DNA from: Claveliimonas bilis
GTDB lineage: Bacteria; Bacillota; Clostridia; Lachnospirales; Lachnospiraceae
Direction of reading: 5' to 3'
DNA: 64,000 nt
NCBI RefSeq assembly: GCF_030296775.1
Contig: NZ_AP027742.1
Location: 1,426,001-1,490,000 of the forward strand
The notes beneath the pieces are model-generated. The model did no database searches and was not told the origin of the DNA. It saw nothing but the letters and a program-made list of their open reading frames with translations. A program made the position numbers and the translations under genes. This document shows, in pieces, positions 36,431 through 44,571 of the stretch (position 1 is its first letter; each line of letters begins with the position of its first letter).

Positions 36431-37294
36431 ATGAAGGATATGTATGATGCATTTCAGTTGAATAACGGTGTGGAAAATCCGTGTATCGGATTTGGTACAT
36501 TCAAAGCGGCTGACAGTAAAAGTGCGGAGATTATAAGGACAGCCATTGACGCTGGATACCGATATTTTGATACTGCATCTTTTTATGGAACGGAAGGATA
36601 TCTGGCCGAGGCAATCAAAGCCAGCGGCATAAAACGAGAAGAGCTTTTTATTACATCAAAAGCCTGGAAAACAGAAATGGGATATGAAAATGTAAAAAAG
36701 GCTTTTGAGAAGACACTGGAGACACTTGAGACAGATTATCTTGATATGTATCTCATCCATTGGCCCTTGCCGGAAGAAGGCTATAAAGACTGGAAGAGAC
36801 TGGATATTGAGACCTGGAGAGGAATGGAGGAAATTTACCGGAGCGGCCGGGTAAGAGCGATCGGCGTAAGTAATTTCCTGCCTCACCATATTGAGAATAT
36901 TCTTCAAAATTGCGAAATCAGGCCGGCTGTAGATCAGATTGAATTTCATCCAGGCTATACTCAGGAGATGACGGTTCAATACTGCAAAGAAAAAAATATT
37001 CAGGTTCAGGCCTGGAGTCCCATAGGGAGAAGTGCACTCCTTAACCATGAAATGCTGATGGAGATCGCTGATTCCTACGGAGTTTCTGTGGCGCAGCTGT
37101 GCATTCATTATGCCCTTCAAAGGGGAATTATTCCGCTTCCGAAATCCTCTACAATAGAGAGAATGAAGCAGAACCAGGATGTATTTGGTTTTGAGATCAG
37201 CAAAGAAGATATGTACCGTATTGGAACAATGGCTCAGGCCGGCTGGTCAGGACTGCATCCCGACTTTGGGAGTATACGCGGGGCTTCCAAATAG
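36431..37294 (+). CDS. Aldo/keto reductase
   Basis: A 287-residue NADPH-dependent reductase of the AKR5 type (2,5-diketogluconate or methylglyoxal reductase-like). The catalytic tetrad is complete: D47, Y52, K77 and H110 (FDTASFYGTE, TSKAWKTE, LIHWPLP). The cofactor site PLPKSSTIERMKQN is near the C-terminus. GGAAGGAGAG precedes ATG 36431. The substrate cannot be deduced. Confidence 0.93.
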   Translation: MKDMYDAFQLNNGVENPCIGFGTFKAADSKSAEIIRTAIDAGYRYFDTASFYGTEGYLAEAIKASGIKREELFITSKAWKTEMGYENVKKAFEKTLETLETDYLDMYLIHWPLPEEGYKDWKRLDIETWRGMEEIYRSGRVRAIGVSNFLPHHIENILQNCEIRPAVDQIEFHPGYTQEMTVQYCKEKNIQVQAWSPIGRSALLNHEMLMEIADSYGVSVAQLCIHYALQRGIIPLPKSSTIERMKQNQDVFGFEISKEDMYRIGTMAQAGWSGLHPDFGSIRGASK

Positions 37295-37354
37295 ATTTTA
37301 GTCAGACTGGGCAGGTGAAATCCGGGGAAAGGTAAGAGAGAAAGGCGGAGCAAA

Positions 37355-37789
37355 ATGAACAATATCAGGCCTTACAGGCATAAAGTACAGTATTATGAGA
37401 CAGATCAGATGGGAGTTGTACATCATTCCAATTATATCCGTTGGTTTGAAGAAGCAAGGACAGATTTCATGGAACAAATGGGGATGGGGTACGATGAGAT
37501 GGAAAGGAGAGGGATCGTAAGTCCGGTCCTTTCTGTGGAGGCAGACTATCGCCGGATGGTTTACTTTGGGGAGAGCGTTACAATAGAGACGAAAATCCGG
37601 GAATATAACGGGATCAAAATGACAGTGGAGTATGAGATCGTTGATGATAAAACAGGTATGGTACACTGCCGGGGACTTACAAAGCACTGCTTTTTAAACA
37701 GCAAGGGCAGACCGGTTTCCCTGAAAAAAGATTTTCCTGATTTTCATGAAATGTTTGTAAATGCACCTGGAATGGAACAGAAAAAATAA
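37355..37789 (+). CDS. Acyl-CoA thioesterase (YbgC/FadM hotdog family)
   Basis: A 144-residue single-domain hotdog thioesterase hydrolysing acyl-CoA. The 4HBT signature is clear: YYETDQMGVVHHSNYIRWFEEAR with the catalytic Asp (YETDQMG) and the following His-His-Ser-Asn-Tyr. It lies 60 bases after the aldo-keto reductase gene, possibly in the same transcript. AGAAAGGCGGAG precedes ATG 37355. Confidence 0.92.
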   Translation: MNNIRPYRHKVQYYETDQMGVVHHSNYIRWFEEARTDFMEQMGMGYDEMERRGIVSPVLSVEADYRRMVYFGESVTIETKIREYNGIKMTVEYEIVDDKTGMVHCRGLTKHCFLNSKGRPVSLKKDFPDFHEMFVNAPGMEQKK

Positions 37790-37852
37790 AAGTATATTTT
37801 ATAAAAAAATGCAGATACTACTTCTGATAAACAAATCTAAGGAGGTAGTATT

Positions 37853-38176
37853 ATGCCGGAATTAAAATGTACTGTACAGACTTGTATGCACAATAAAGAT
37901 TTTTACTGTGCGTTGGACAAAATCCAGGTGGGAGGCTCATCCGCAAAGAATGCAGAGGAGACATGCTGCGACAGCTTTGAGGAAAGAAAAGGATCCGCAC
38001 AGAATTCTTATGGAAATTCCGCCGGACAGACAGCATCTGCATGCAGCAGCGTAGATTGTCAGGCAACACAATGCCGGTACAATGATAATTGCCAGTGCCA
38101 TGCCGGCAAGATCAGCGTGGAAGGCAGTAATGCCTGTCAGTGCGGGCAGACAGAATGTGCGACATTTAAGTGTTAA
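37853..38176 (+). CDS. DUF1540 cysteine-rich protein, two repeats
   Basis: A 107-residue protein with two DUF1540 modules (about 5-45 and 66-107), each with four or five cysteines (CTVQTCMHN, CCDSF; CQATQCRYN, CQCGQTECATFKC). These small Firmicute proteins probably bind metal; their role is unknown, though several are made during sporulation. AAGGAGG sits 7-9 bases before ATG 37853 and next to a small inverted repeat (ATACTAC...GTAGTAT) that could mask it. The IS4-type element begins 9 bases after the stop. Confidence 0.88.
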   Translation: MPELKCTVQTCMHNKDFYCALDKIQVGGSSAKNAEETCCDSFEERKGSAQNSYGNSAGQTASACSSVDCQATQCRYNDNCQCHAGKISVEGSNACQCGQTECATFKC

Positions 38177-38185
38177 ATGATTAAC

Positions 38186-38230
38186 GGGGGACGTAGTAAA
38201 GTTAAACTTCAATGTCATTAAGTTTAGAAA
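38186..38230 (+). repeat. IS4-type element, left inverted repeat
   Basis: Matches the complement of 39778-39822 at 44 of 45 positions. Confidence 0.9.
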
Positions 38231-38350
38231 TTAGGATTCAAAAAAGCATGGAACGAAAAATTCCATGCTTTTTTATAAAAAACACTTGACAAATCATACA
38301 AAATCTGAGGCGAAGCCATTTGAATATATTCTTTTTTTTGGAGGTTTCAA

Positions 38351-39661
38351 ATGGCTGATTATTCTCTTATTACAAAACACAAATTATTGCATATGATGAA
38401 AAAAATGTCCCGCAACTCTGATTCTTATGTAAAACGTCCCGGAAAAGATTTTTCCCGTTCCAGAAAAATTTCCTTTTTTGATACCTTACGTTTCCTTCTT
38501 TCTTTAGGCGCTAAGTCTTTGGATAAGGAACTTTTGGACTTTTTCTCCTATCGCCCGGATCTTCCCACCTCTTCCGCCATGCTGCAACAGCGCGGCAAAC
38601 TCAAGCCCAATACTATGAAAGTACTCTTTTCTGTTTTTACGGCCTCTCTCCCCAAACATTCCAACTTCCATGGCTATCATCTTCTTGCTGCTGACGGTTC
38701 AGAGCTCTCCTTCCCGGAAAATAAAAAAGAACCTCTCTGCCATCGAAAGATCCCTAACACACAAAAAGGGAAAAACGCAATCCATCTAAACGCTTTATAC
38801 CATCTAAACAGCGGTATTTTTGATCAGGTCCTGCTTCAGCCTGTCCATGAAAAAGATGAACATTCCGCCCTTATTACCATGCTGGCACAAACGGAAATTT
38901 CCGGCAAAGTCATCCTTACTGCCGACCGGGGATATGAAAGTTATAATACCTTTGCACATATCTTGGAAAAAGGATGGAATTTTGTGATCCGGGGACGGCA
39001 GGGAGACAGGGGGATCCTTTCCAGTTTAGCCATTCCCGATCAGGAACAATTCGATGTGGAATATCCTGTCGTTATCTGTAAAAAACACTGCCGTGGCACC
39101 AAAGAACAGCCGGAATTCTACAAACGGATCCGATCCGGTGCAAAGTTTGACTTTTTTACGGAAGAGCAAACGGAATATCCGATGAAACTACGAGTGATAA
39201 AGTTGAAAGTAAGCGAAGATCTTTCCGAGATCCTCTTTACGAACCTGTCCAAAGAAGAAATGCCCGTTGGAATGCTTCAGGAACTCTACCGTATGCGTTG
39301 GATGATAGAGACAGCATTTTCCCAGCTAAAATATAATCTTGGGGCCAGTGCGCTTCATTCAAAAAGAATAGAGTATGTCCTGCAGGAACTGTATGCAAAA
39401 GTCATCCTGTTCAATTATTGTAAAAGCATCCTGTTTCACATCTCGCTTCCCCAAAAAACATCCTGGAAATATGATTATCAGATCAGCCTGAGTACAGCAG
39501 TAGATATCTGCTTAAAATCATGGCGCTGTCCAAATGGGACAGCGCCGCCAGATGTTGAAATATTACTGCTTAAATATAAAGTCCCAATAAGAAGGGAAAG
39601 AAGTTTTCCCAGAACACCTTCCCCAAAAGCAGTGATCTATTTCACTTATAGGATAGCATAA
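38351..39661 (+). CDS. IS4-family transposase
   Basis: A 436-residue DDE transposase. The first Asp is in LLAADGSELSFP (about 113), the second in ILTADRGYESYN (about 197), and the IS4-defining Y-(2)-R-(3)-E-(6)-K signature is intact in YRMRWMIETAFSQLK (about 314-328). TTGGAGGT precedes ATG 38351. The base use (T/C-rich coding strand) differs from neighbouring genes, as expected of a recent arrival. No frameshift is seen, so the element may be active. Confidence 0.93.
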   Translation: MADYSLITKHKLLHMMKKMSRNSDSYVKRPGKDFSRSRKISFFDTLRFLLSLGAKSLDKELLDFFSYRPDLPTSSAMLQQRGKLKPNTMKVLFSVFTASLPKHSNFHGYHLLAADGSELSFPENKKEPLCHRKIPNTQKGKNAIHLNALYHLNSGIFDQVLLQPVHEKDEHSALITMLAQTEISGKVILTADRGYESYNTFAHILEKGWNFVIRGRQGDRGILSSLAIPDQEQFDVEYPVVICKKHCRGTKEQPEFYKRIRSGAKFDFFTEEQTEYPMKLRVIKLKVSEDLSEILFTNLSKEEMPVGMLQELYRMRWMIETAFSQLKYNLGASALHSKRIEYVLQELYAKVILFNYCKSILFHISLPQKTSWKYDYQISLSTAVDICLKSWRCPNGTAPPDVEILLLKYKVPIRRERSFPRTPSPKAVIYFTYRIA

Positions 39662-39777
39662 AAGGGGAAAATACGGAACAGGAATTTGAAGCAGACAGCG
39701 GTCTGCTTTATCGGTCTGCATAAAAGAAAGACAGCGTAGATTAGGATACTAACACTGTCTTTCTTTTGAGGACTCAT

Positions 39778-39822
39778 TTTCTAAACTTAATGACATTGAA
39801 GTTAAACTTTACTACGTCCCCC
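39778..39822 (-). repeat. IS4-type element, right inverted repeat
   Basis: Complement of the left repeat with one A/T difference. Confidence 0.9.
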
Positions 39823-39840
39823 GTTAACGTTTTAACAAAT

Positions 39841-39869
39841 TTGATTTTTCCCTTATTCGTTGCTATAAT
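39841..39869 (+). promoter_or_regulatory. Promoter of the AI-2E family gene
   Basis: TTGATT at 39841-39846 and TATAAT at 39864-39869, spacer 17. It lies just outside the IS4-type element, so the insertion spared it. Confidence 0.7.
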
Positions 39870-39913
39870 ATAATCTACATGTGTAATGAGTATCGGAAGG
39901 ATCTGAATAGACA

Positions 39914-41269
39914 ATGGAAAAGGAAACTCAGGAAAAGGACCTGAAAAATAACAAAACCAACAGCGGTTATTATGGTAATCGTCTGCGGATCGGAGCCAGC
40001 AGGGGCTCTTCCTGGATCAGACAGCAGTTTGGAAAAGGAATGACCTATTTTCTGGTGATCGCAGCGAGTATTGTTTTTTATTTTGCGTTGCTTAGAGCAA
40101 CAAACCTTACAGATGTATTCTGGAAGATTATCGATGTATTGAAGCCCATTCTATACGGACTTGTAATTGCCTATCTTTTAAATCCTATTGTGAAAAAGGT
40201 AGATCACTACTTTATTCCATTTTTGGAGAAAAAGCTGAAAAACAAACAAAAGGCGGCAAAGCTTTCACGGGCAACGGGAATTTTTTTTGCGATCATTGTG
40301 TTTTTTGTTATCATCATTGCTTTGTTCAGCATGTTGATCCCGGAATTATATAAAAGTGTCCGTGATATGGTGATTACCCTTCCGGGGCAGTTAAATGATT
40401 TTGTCGCTGATCTCAATGAGCTTTACAGTAACGATTCGGCAGCAGGTAACCTTGTGAAAGCAGGGATTAGTGAGGGGGCACAGATGTTTCAGACCTGGCT
40501 TCGTACGGATCTTCTGCCCCGGGCTAATGATCTGATGTCCAGTCTTACCGTGGGAGTGCTGAATATACTTCGGGAATTATTTAATGCTCTGATCGGTGTC
40601 ATTGTCTCGGTATACATACTGTTCAGTAAAGAAAAATTCGTGCGTCAGACAAAGAAGACGGTATATGCAGTGCTTTCTTTTCACAATGCCAATGTGCTCC
40701 TTCATCTGACAAGAAAGAGCAATGAGATTTTTGGTGGTTTTATCATTGGCAAAATCATAGATTCTGCTATCATCGGAGTGTTGTGCTTTATTGGGATTTC
40801 CCTGCTTGATATGCCATATGTCATGCTTGTGAGCGTCATTGTAGGGGTGACTAATGTAATTCCCTTTTTCGGTCCTTATATTGGAGCAATCCCCAGTGCA
40901 CTCCTGATCCTGCTTTCTGATCCTGTTAAGGGGATTTATTTTATCATTTTTATCTTTTTACTGCAGCAGCTGGACGGAAACTTTATAGGTCCGAAGATCC
41001 TGGGAAATTCAACAGGCCTGTCAGCATTTTGGGTTATTTTTTCCATTTTGCTGGGCGGAGGACTCTTCGGATTCCTGGGTATGCTGATGGGAGTACCAAC
41101 CTTTGCAGTAATTTATTATATCGTCCAAATGATCATTAACAGCCGATTGGAGAAGAAGCATCTTCCCGGGCATTCGGATTACTACGATGAAATGAGTTAT
41201 GTGGATGATGAGGGAAATTATGTGCATTCAGAAGAAAACATTTCACAAAAGGAAAATAAAGGAGAGTAA
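39914..41269 (+). CDS. AI-2E family (UPF0118) transporter
   Basis: A 451-residue membrane protein with about eight helices. The family features are NLTDVFWKIIDVLKPILYGLVIAYLLNP-like start (about 58-85), a large soluble part in the middle and the C-terminal GVTNVIPFFGPYIGAIP block followed by QQLDGNFIGPKILG. Members export AI-2 in E. coli or act as Na+(Li+)/H+ antiporters in bacilli; this one's substrate is open. The C-terminus is acidic. metA starts 3 bases after the stop. Confidence 0.92.
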   Translation: MEKETQEKDLKNNKTNSGYYGNRLRIGASRGSSWIRQQFGKGMTYFLVIAASIVFYFALLRATNLTDVFWKIIDVLKPILYGLVIAYLLNPIVKKVDHYFIPFLEKKLKNKQKAAKLSRATGIFFAIIVFFVIIIALFSMLIPELYKSVRDMVITLPGQLNDFVADLNELYSNDSAAGNLVKAGISEGAQMFQTWLRTDLLPRANDLMSSLTVGVLNILRELFNALIGVIVSVYILFSKEKFVRQTKKTVYAVLSFHNANVLLHLTRKSNEIFGGFIIGKIIDSAIIGVLCFIGISLLDMPYVMLVSVIVGVTNVIPFFGPYIGAIPSALLILLSDPVKGIYFIIFIFLLQQLDGNFIGPKILGNSTGLSAFWVIFSILLGGGLFGFLGMLMGVPTFAVIYYIVQMIINSRLEKKHLPGHSDYYDEMSYVDDEGNYVHSEENISQKENKGE

Positions 41270-41272
41270 GCT

Positions 41273-42193
41273 ATGCCGATTCGAGTACAAAACGATCTTC
41301 CGGTAAAAGAGATATTGGAACAGGAAAATATTTTTGTCATGGATGAGCACCGGGCTGTTCATCAGGATATCCGTCCGATCCGCATCGGACTTTTGAATCT
41401 GATGCCGCTGAAGGAAGATACAGAACTTCAGATTCTCCGCTCTTTGTCCAATACACCTCTGCAGGTGGATGTTGTTTTTGTAAATGTGTCAAGTCATGTA
41501 TCAAAAAACACATCGACCAGCCATTTAAACAAATTTTACCTGCCTTTTACAGATATTAAGGATCAGAAATTTGACGGTTTTATTATTACAGGAGCTCCGG
41601 TGGAGCAGATTCCGTTTGAGGAAGTAGACTACTGGGAAGAACTGACAGAGATCATGGAATGGACAAAGACCCATGTAACTTCCACGCTCCATCTTTGTTG
41701 GGGAGCCCAGGCTGCCCTGTACTATCATTATGGGATCAACAAGGAGCCTTTGGAGGAAAAGTTGTTCGGCGTATTCTGGCATAAGGTGCTGAACCGGAAA
41801 ATTCCTCTTGTGAGAGGCTTTGACGATGTCTTTTTAGCGCCTCATTCCCGCCATACGGATGTGCCTGTGGAAAAGCTCCGTGCAGATGACAGGATTACGA
41901 TTTTAGCAGAATCAGAAAAAGCAGGCGTATTTCTTTCCATGGCAGAGGAAGGAAGACAGATTTTTGTCATGGGTCATCCGGAATATGACAGAATTACTTT
42001 GGATGGAGAATATAAGAGGGATCTGTCCAAGGGACTGCCTATCAAGATGCCCGAAAATTATTATCCGGAAAATAATCCGGAAAACAAACCTTTACTGACC
42101 TGGAGGGCGCACGGTAACAATCTCTATACAAATTGGCTTAATTATTATGTATATCAGGTAACACCGTACGACATGATAGGAACACCGTTTTAA
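41273..42193 (+). CDS. metAA: Homoserine O-acetyltransferase (MetA type)
   Basis: Activates homoserine for methionine synthesis. A 306-residue MetA-fold enzyme with nucleophile C142 (LHLCWGAQAA) and H235/E237 (GHPEYD). Position 111 is Glu (TGAPVEQIPF); in this family Glu111 favours acetyl-CoA and Gly111 succinyl-CoA, so it should be an acetyltransferase despite database names that say succinyl. GGAGAG precedes ATG 41273. Probably co-transcribed with the AI-2E family gene. It is the last clearly core gene before the accessory region. Confidence 0.94.
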   Translation: MPIRVQNDLPVKEILEQENIFVMDEHRAVHQDIRPIRIGLLNLMPLKEDTELQILRSLSNTPLQVDVVFVNVSSHVSKNTSTSHLNKFYLPFTDIKDQKFDGFIITGAPVEQIPFEEVDYWEELTEIMEWTKTHVTSTLHLCWGAQAALYYHYGINKEPLEEKLFGVFWHKVLNRKIPLVRGFDDVFLAPHSRHTDVPVEKLRADDRITILAESEKAGVFLSMAEEGRQIFVMGHPEYDRITLDGEYKRDLSKGLPIKMPENYYPENNPENKPLLTWRAHGNNLYTNWLNYYVYQVTPYDMIGTPF

Positions 42194-42287
42194 GGGCGTT
42201 TTTGCTTGATTTTTCGGGGTTTTTGATAATGCAAAAAACAGCCCAAAATGCCATATTTTGTCATAGTTTTCCATATCTCGTCAAAAA

Positions 42288-42335
42288 AATGGGGTACAGA
42301 TGGGGTACGGAGGTTTAAAAAATGGGGTACGGAGT
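42288..42335 (+). repeat. Three TGGGGTAC direct repeats, integrase-arm-like
   Basis: ATGGGGTACAG, ATGGGGTACGG and ATGGGGTACGG in 48 bases. A diverged version (TTTGGGTACAGATTGGGTAGG) recurs at 44349-44378 on the far side of the IS91-type gene. Confidence 0.6.
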
Positions 42336-42367
42336 AGTTTACATATTGTATAATTTATTTCAACCAA

Positions 42368-42399
42368 CAAATAAAGCCGTTTTTATGGCTTTATTTTTT
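42368..42399 (+). terminator. Terminator hairpin
   Basis: AAATAAAGCC pairs with GGCTTTATTT around GTTTTTAT, followed by a T-run. Being A/T-flanked, it may act on both strands and end the minus-strand IS91-type transcript. Confidence 0.75.
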
Positions 42400-42506
42400 T
42401 CTTTATAGGAAATTCCGATTTTTGGATAAGGGGGAAAAAGCCCTACTGATCGAACATATGTTAAATCAACAGGGGAGTGGGCATGACAATAGGACGATGG
42501 TTAGAT

Positions 42507-42683
42507 TTAGAAGATATAAAAACCTTCTTCTCCAAACAAATCGTCAAAAGGGTCGTCTTCATTCAGAAAATAATCCATATCCAGAAGGTCATCCTCGCTC
42601 ATATGGCGAATGTCCTCGGATGTCATTCCTTCGGGTGGATTCTCTATGTACTTTTTGCGCAGTTCCTCAATATCTGGTTTCAT
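42507..42683 (-). CDS. Small acidic protein downstream of the IS91-type transposase
   Basis: A 58-residue protein from ATG 42683 with AGGAGG 9 bases upstream. It is strongly acidic in its second half (MSEDDLLDMDYFLNEDDPFD), with an N-terminal helix (MKPDIEELRKKYIE). It is read in the same direction as the transposase and starts 41 bases after its stop, so it is probably a second gene of that element. No family recognised. Confidence 0.65.
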   Translation of the reverse strand: MKPDIEELRKKYIENPPEGMTSEDIRHMSEDDLLDMDYFLNEDDPFDDLFGEEGFYIF

Positions 42684-42723
42684 GGTAAGCAACCTCCTTT
42701 GAGAGGATTATATCACAACGGTT

Positions 42724-43890
42724 CTACGCGGAGGAACGCTTTCCACGAGATTTGGACATTACTTTCTCGTACATTTCTTCGAGAGGTACGCGCTTGTGGT
42801 TGTAATAAAGTTCCAAGAACTCCATTTTATGATTACACTCGGAACAATACAGGGGGTCATATCCGAAGGAGAGAAAAAGAGATGTTCTCCATTGAGTGAA
42901 GCTGCGGTATATCCTATGCTTTTCTTTTGAGATGACACGGTGCAGTTTTGAATCAATCTTGCGGTGCCTTGCATACAGACCGCCATAGCGGATCATTTTA
43001 AAATGTTTTTCCGGGATGTGTCGGATGAGACGTTTTATGAAATCCATAACAGGCAAAGTTTCTTCCACATACTGTTCATCTTCGTGACGGTTATAGTGGA
43101 AAGTAACGATATCTCCGTCATACCGGTCAATCCTGGAAGTGGCAATTACTGGCCTGCCAAGATAGCGGCCGATGTATTTAGCCACTACTTTCGGATCGCA
43201 GAGATTCGGTTTAGCATAGACATAGAAGCCCTGCTTATGCTGAGTGTAACATTTCGCTTTCACTTTTTTGAAAGAAGGTCCAATCCGGTCTTCCAGTTCA
43301 TTGAGAAGAGCCGTGCGGAAAGCATTGCGCAGATAGTTGTAGTTAAAGTGTTTTACATGGCGCCAGAAGCCGTCATTACTGTAGCCACCTTCGGAAAGGA
43401 GGCAGTGAATGTGGGGATTCCATTTGAGATCGCGGCCAAAAGTATGAAGGACCATGATATAGCCGGGAGTAAAATTTTGGGCATGGTTTAGATTGAAAAA
43501 CATCCTTGATATTACACTGGAGACGGAATGGAAGAGACAGTTCAGAAGAGATCGGTCCTGAAGGAAGAAGCTGCGGAGATTTTCATCAATAGTAAAAACG
43601 CAATGGCGGTGTTGGACGCTAACGAGTTTGAAAGACATACTGGTGGTGCGTTCCATAGAATATTTGTTGCCACATGAAGGGCAAAAACGGCTGTGACAGC
43701 GGAAAGGAACGAATTTGAAGTTCCCGCAGTGCGGACAATTGTACATGGCACCGCCAAAAGAAGGATCACCACAGTTGATCATCTTATTGATATTTTCCAT
43801 CTCAGTCTCTCTGGGATGAAGAGTATATTTAATTTCTTCATAATGGTCTGCAAAGATTCTTTGTAAGATGTTCATAAGTCTATTATGCAA
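42724..43890 (-). CDS. IS91-family (HUH) transposase
   Basis: A 388-residue rolling-circle transposase. The N-terminal zinc-binding part has CPHCG and CHSRFCPSCGNKY. The HUH motif is in WNPHIHCLLSEGG (about 157-169), and the catalytic tyrosine region is AKYIGRYLGRP (about 236-246). Full length for the group, no frameshift. Related to elements that move neighbouring DNA by one-ended transposition. A G/C-rich hairpin at 43912-43942 lies upstream of the gene, where terIS would be. Element ends were not defined. Confidence 0.9.
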   Translation of the reverse strand: MHNRLMNILQRIFADHYEEIKYTLHPRETEMENINKMINCGDPSFGGAMYNCPHCGNFKFVPFRCHSRFCPSCGNKYSMERTTSMSFKLVSVQHRHCVFTIDENLRSFFLQDRSLLNCLFHSVSSVISRMFFNLNHAQNFTPGYIMVLHTFGRDLKWNPHIHCLLSEGGYSNDGFWRHVKHFNYNYLRNAFRTALLNELEDRIGPSFKKVKAKCYTQHKQGFYVYAKPNLCDPKVVAKYIGRYLGRPVIATSRIDRYDGDIVTFHYNRHEDEQYVEETLPVMDFIKRLIRHIPEKHFKMIRYGGLYARHRKIDSKLHRVISKEKHRIYRSFTQWRTSLFLSFGYDPLYCSECNHKMEFLELYYNHKRVPLEEMYEKVMSKSRGKRSSA

Positions 43891-43911
43891 GAAAAAGTAA
43901 CAAAAGAAAAC

Positions 43912-43942
43912 CCCCTATCCCCTCATGATTGAGGGGTAGGGG
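43912..43942. other. Candidate terIS hairpin of the IS91-type element
   Basis: CCCCTATCCCCTC and GAGGGGTAGGGG pair with one bulged T around ATGATT. Position upstream of the transposase start fits a replication-termination end; the role is inferred. Confidence 0.45.
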
Positions 43943-44026
43943 AGTTGAATAGGCGAAGCCTATTTTTTATCTCTTCTTTTCTCATTTTCTTTTGAAAATA
44001 TATTCTGATAAGAGGAGGAAACAACG

Positions 44027-44236
44027 ATGATTAATTTGAATGAAGTAGTACGGTATTTAGAAGAGAACTATTCCGAGCTTAAACCGGAAATAGTCACAAC
44101 CGCGAAAAACGGTGGGGAGAAAACAGGAATTTCTGTATTGGTCCACGAAGGCTTCTCAGTGATTTACTATCCAGCAGAAGAGGATATAGACCAGCAGGAT
44201 ATTGCAAAAAAGATTCTTGATCAATTGGGAAACTAA
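44027..44236 (+). CDS. Short hypothetical protein (69 aa)
   Basis: A 69-residue protein with a strong ribosome site (AGAGGAGG before ATG 44027). The sequence has an N-terminal helix (VVRYLEENYSELKPEIV), a beta-rich middle (GISVLVHEGFSVIYYPAEED) and a C-terminal helix. It resembles the N-terminal part of DUF5688 proteins in pattern, but the link is weak. Its leader resembles those of the genes at 47613 and 49387. It sits between the IS91-type gene and the att-like repeats. Confidence 0.55.
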   Translation: MINLNEVVRYLEENYSELKPEIVTTAKNGGEKTGISVLVHEGFSVIYYPAEEDIDQQDIAKKILDQLGN

Positions 44237-44571
44237 TTTATCAATCGTAGGACTGGTAAAAGCGAATTAAATAAGGTATTTAAGCGGTTTCTGGCTATTT
44301 TGACAAGTGTTATAAACTACTGTAAAATCTCACAAAATATCGTGCTATTTTGGGTACAGATTGGGTAGGGCATTGGGTAAAGAAATTTACCCAACCTCTT
44401 AACGAGGAATTTGCTTGTTGTTTAAAATAGAAAGGGAACGCTGTGAATGTTGAGGGTGTATTGTATTTTGCAATACGCCCTTAAATTTTTGGGAAAAATA
44501 ATGTTAAAAACTAGGAAATGTGTTAGAATGAAAGAAATAAACAAATTAGAATTTGAAAGGATGTTAAAAAT
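44237..44571. other. Non-coding stretch with att-like repeat and hairpins
   Basis: A 335-base gap. 44349-44378 is the diverged TGGGTA repeat, and TTGGGTAAA/TTTACCCAA form a perfect hairpin at 44373-44394. GGGTGTATTG pairs with CAATACGCCC at about 44455-44481, a possible terminator. A promoter-like TTAGAATG lies before the VOC gene. No gene seen. Confidence 0.45.

Larger units (their letters stand above)
38186..39822 (+). mobile_element. IS4-family insertion sequence, 1637 bp
   Basis: Terminal inverted repeats of 45 bp (38186-38230 and 39778-39822, one mismatch) start GGGGGACGTAGTAAAGTT. It holds one intact transposase. Terminator hairpins lie just inside both ends: 38242-38277 (GCATGGAA/TTCCATGC with A6/T6) and about 39723-39769 (AAAAGAAAGACAG/CTGTCTTTCTTTT). 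No direct target duplication is visible; instead GTTAA/TTAAC symmetry continues outside both ends. Inserted between the DUF1540 gene and the AI-2E family gene. Confidence 0.9.
42194..42506. other. Non-coding junction after metA
   Basis: A 313-base gap. It holds three direct copies of a TGGGGTAC motif (42288-42335), a TATAAT-like box near 42350 and a terminator hairpin (42368-42399). I see no gene. It probably marks the left end of inserted DNA. Confidence 0.5.

Noticed and set aside
42422-42899. Plus-strand frames of 88 and 140 codons opposite the IS91-type genes
   Set aside because: Antisense to the transposase and its small partner gene, both of which have ribosome sites.
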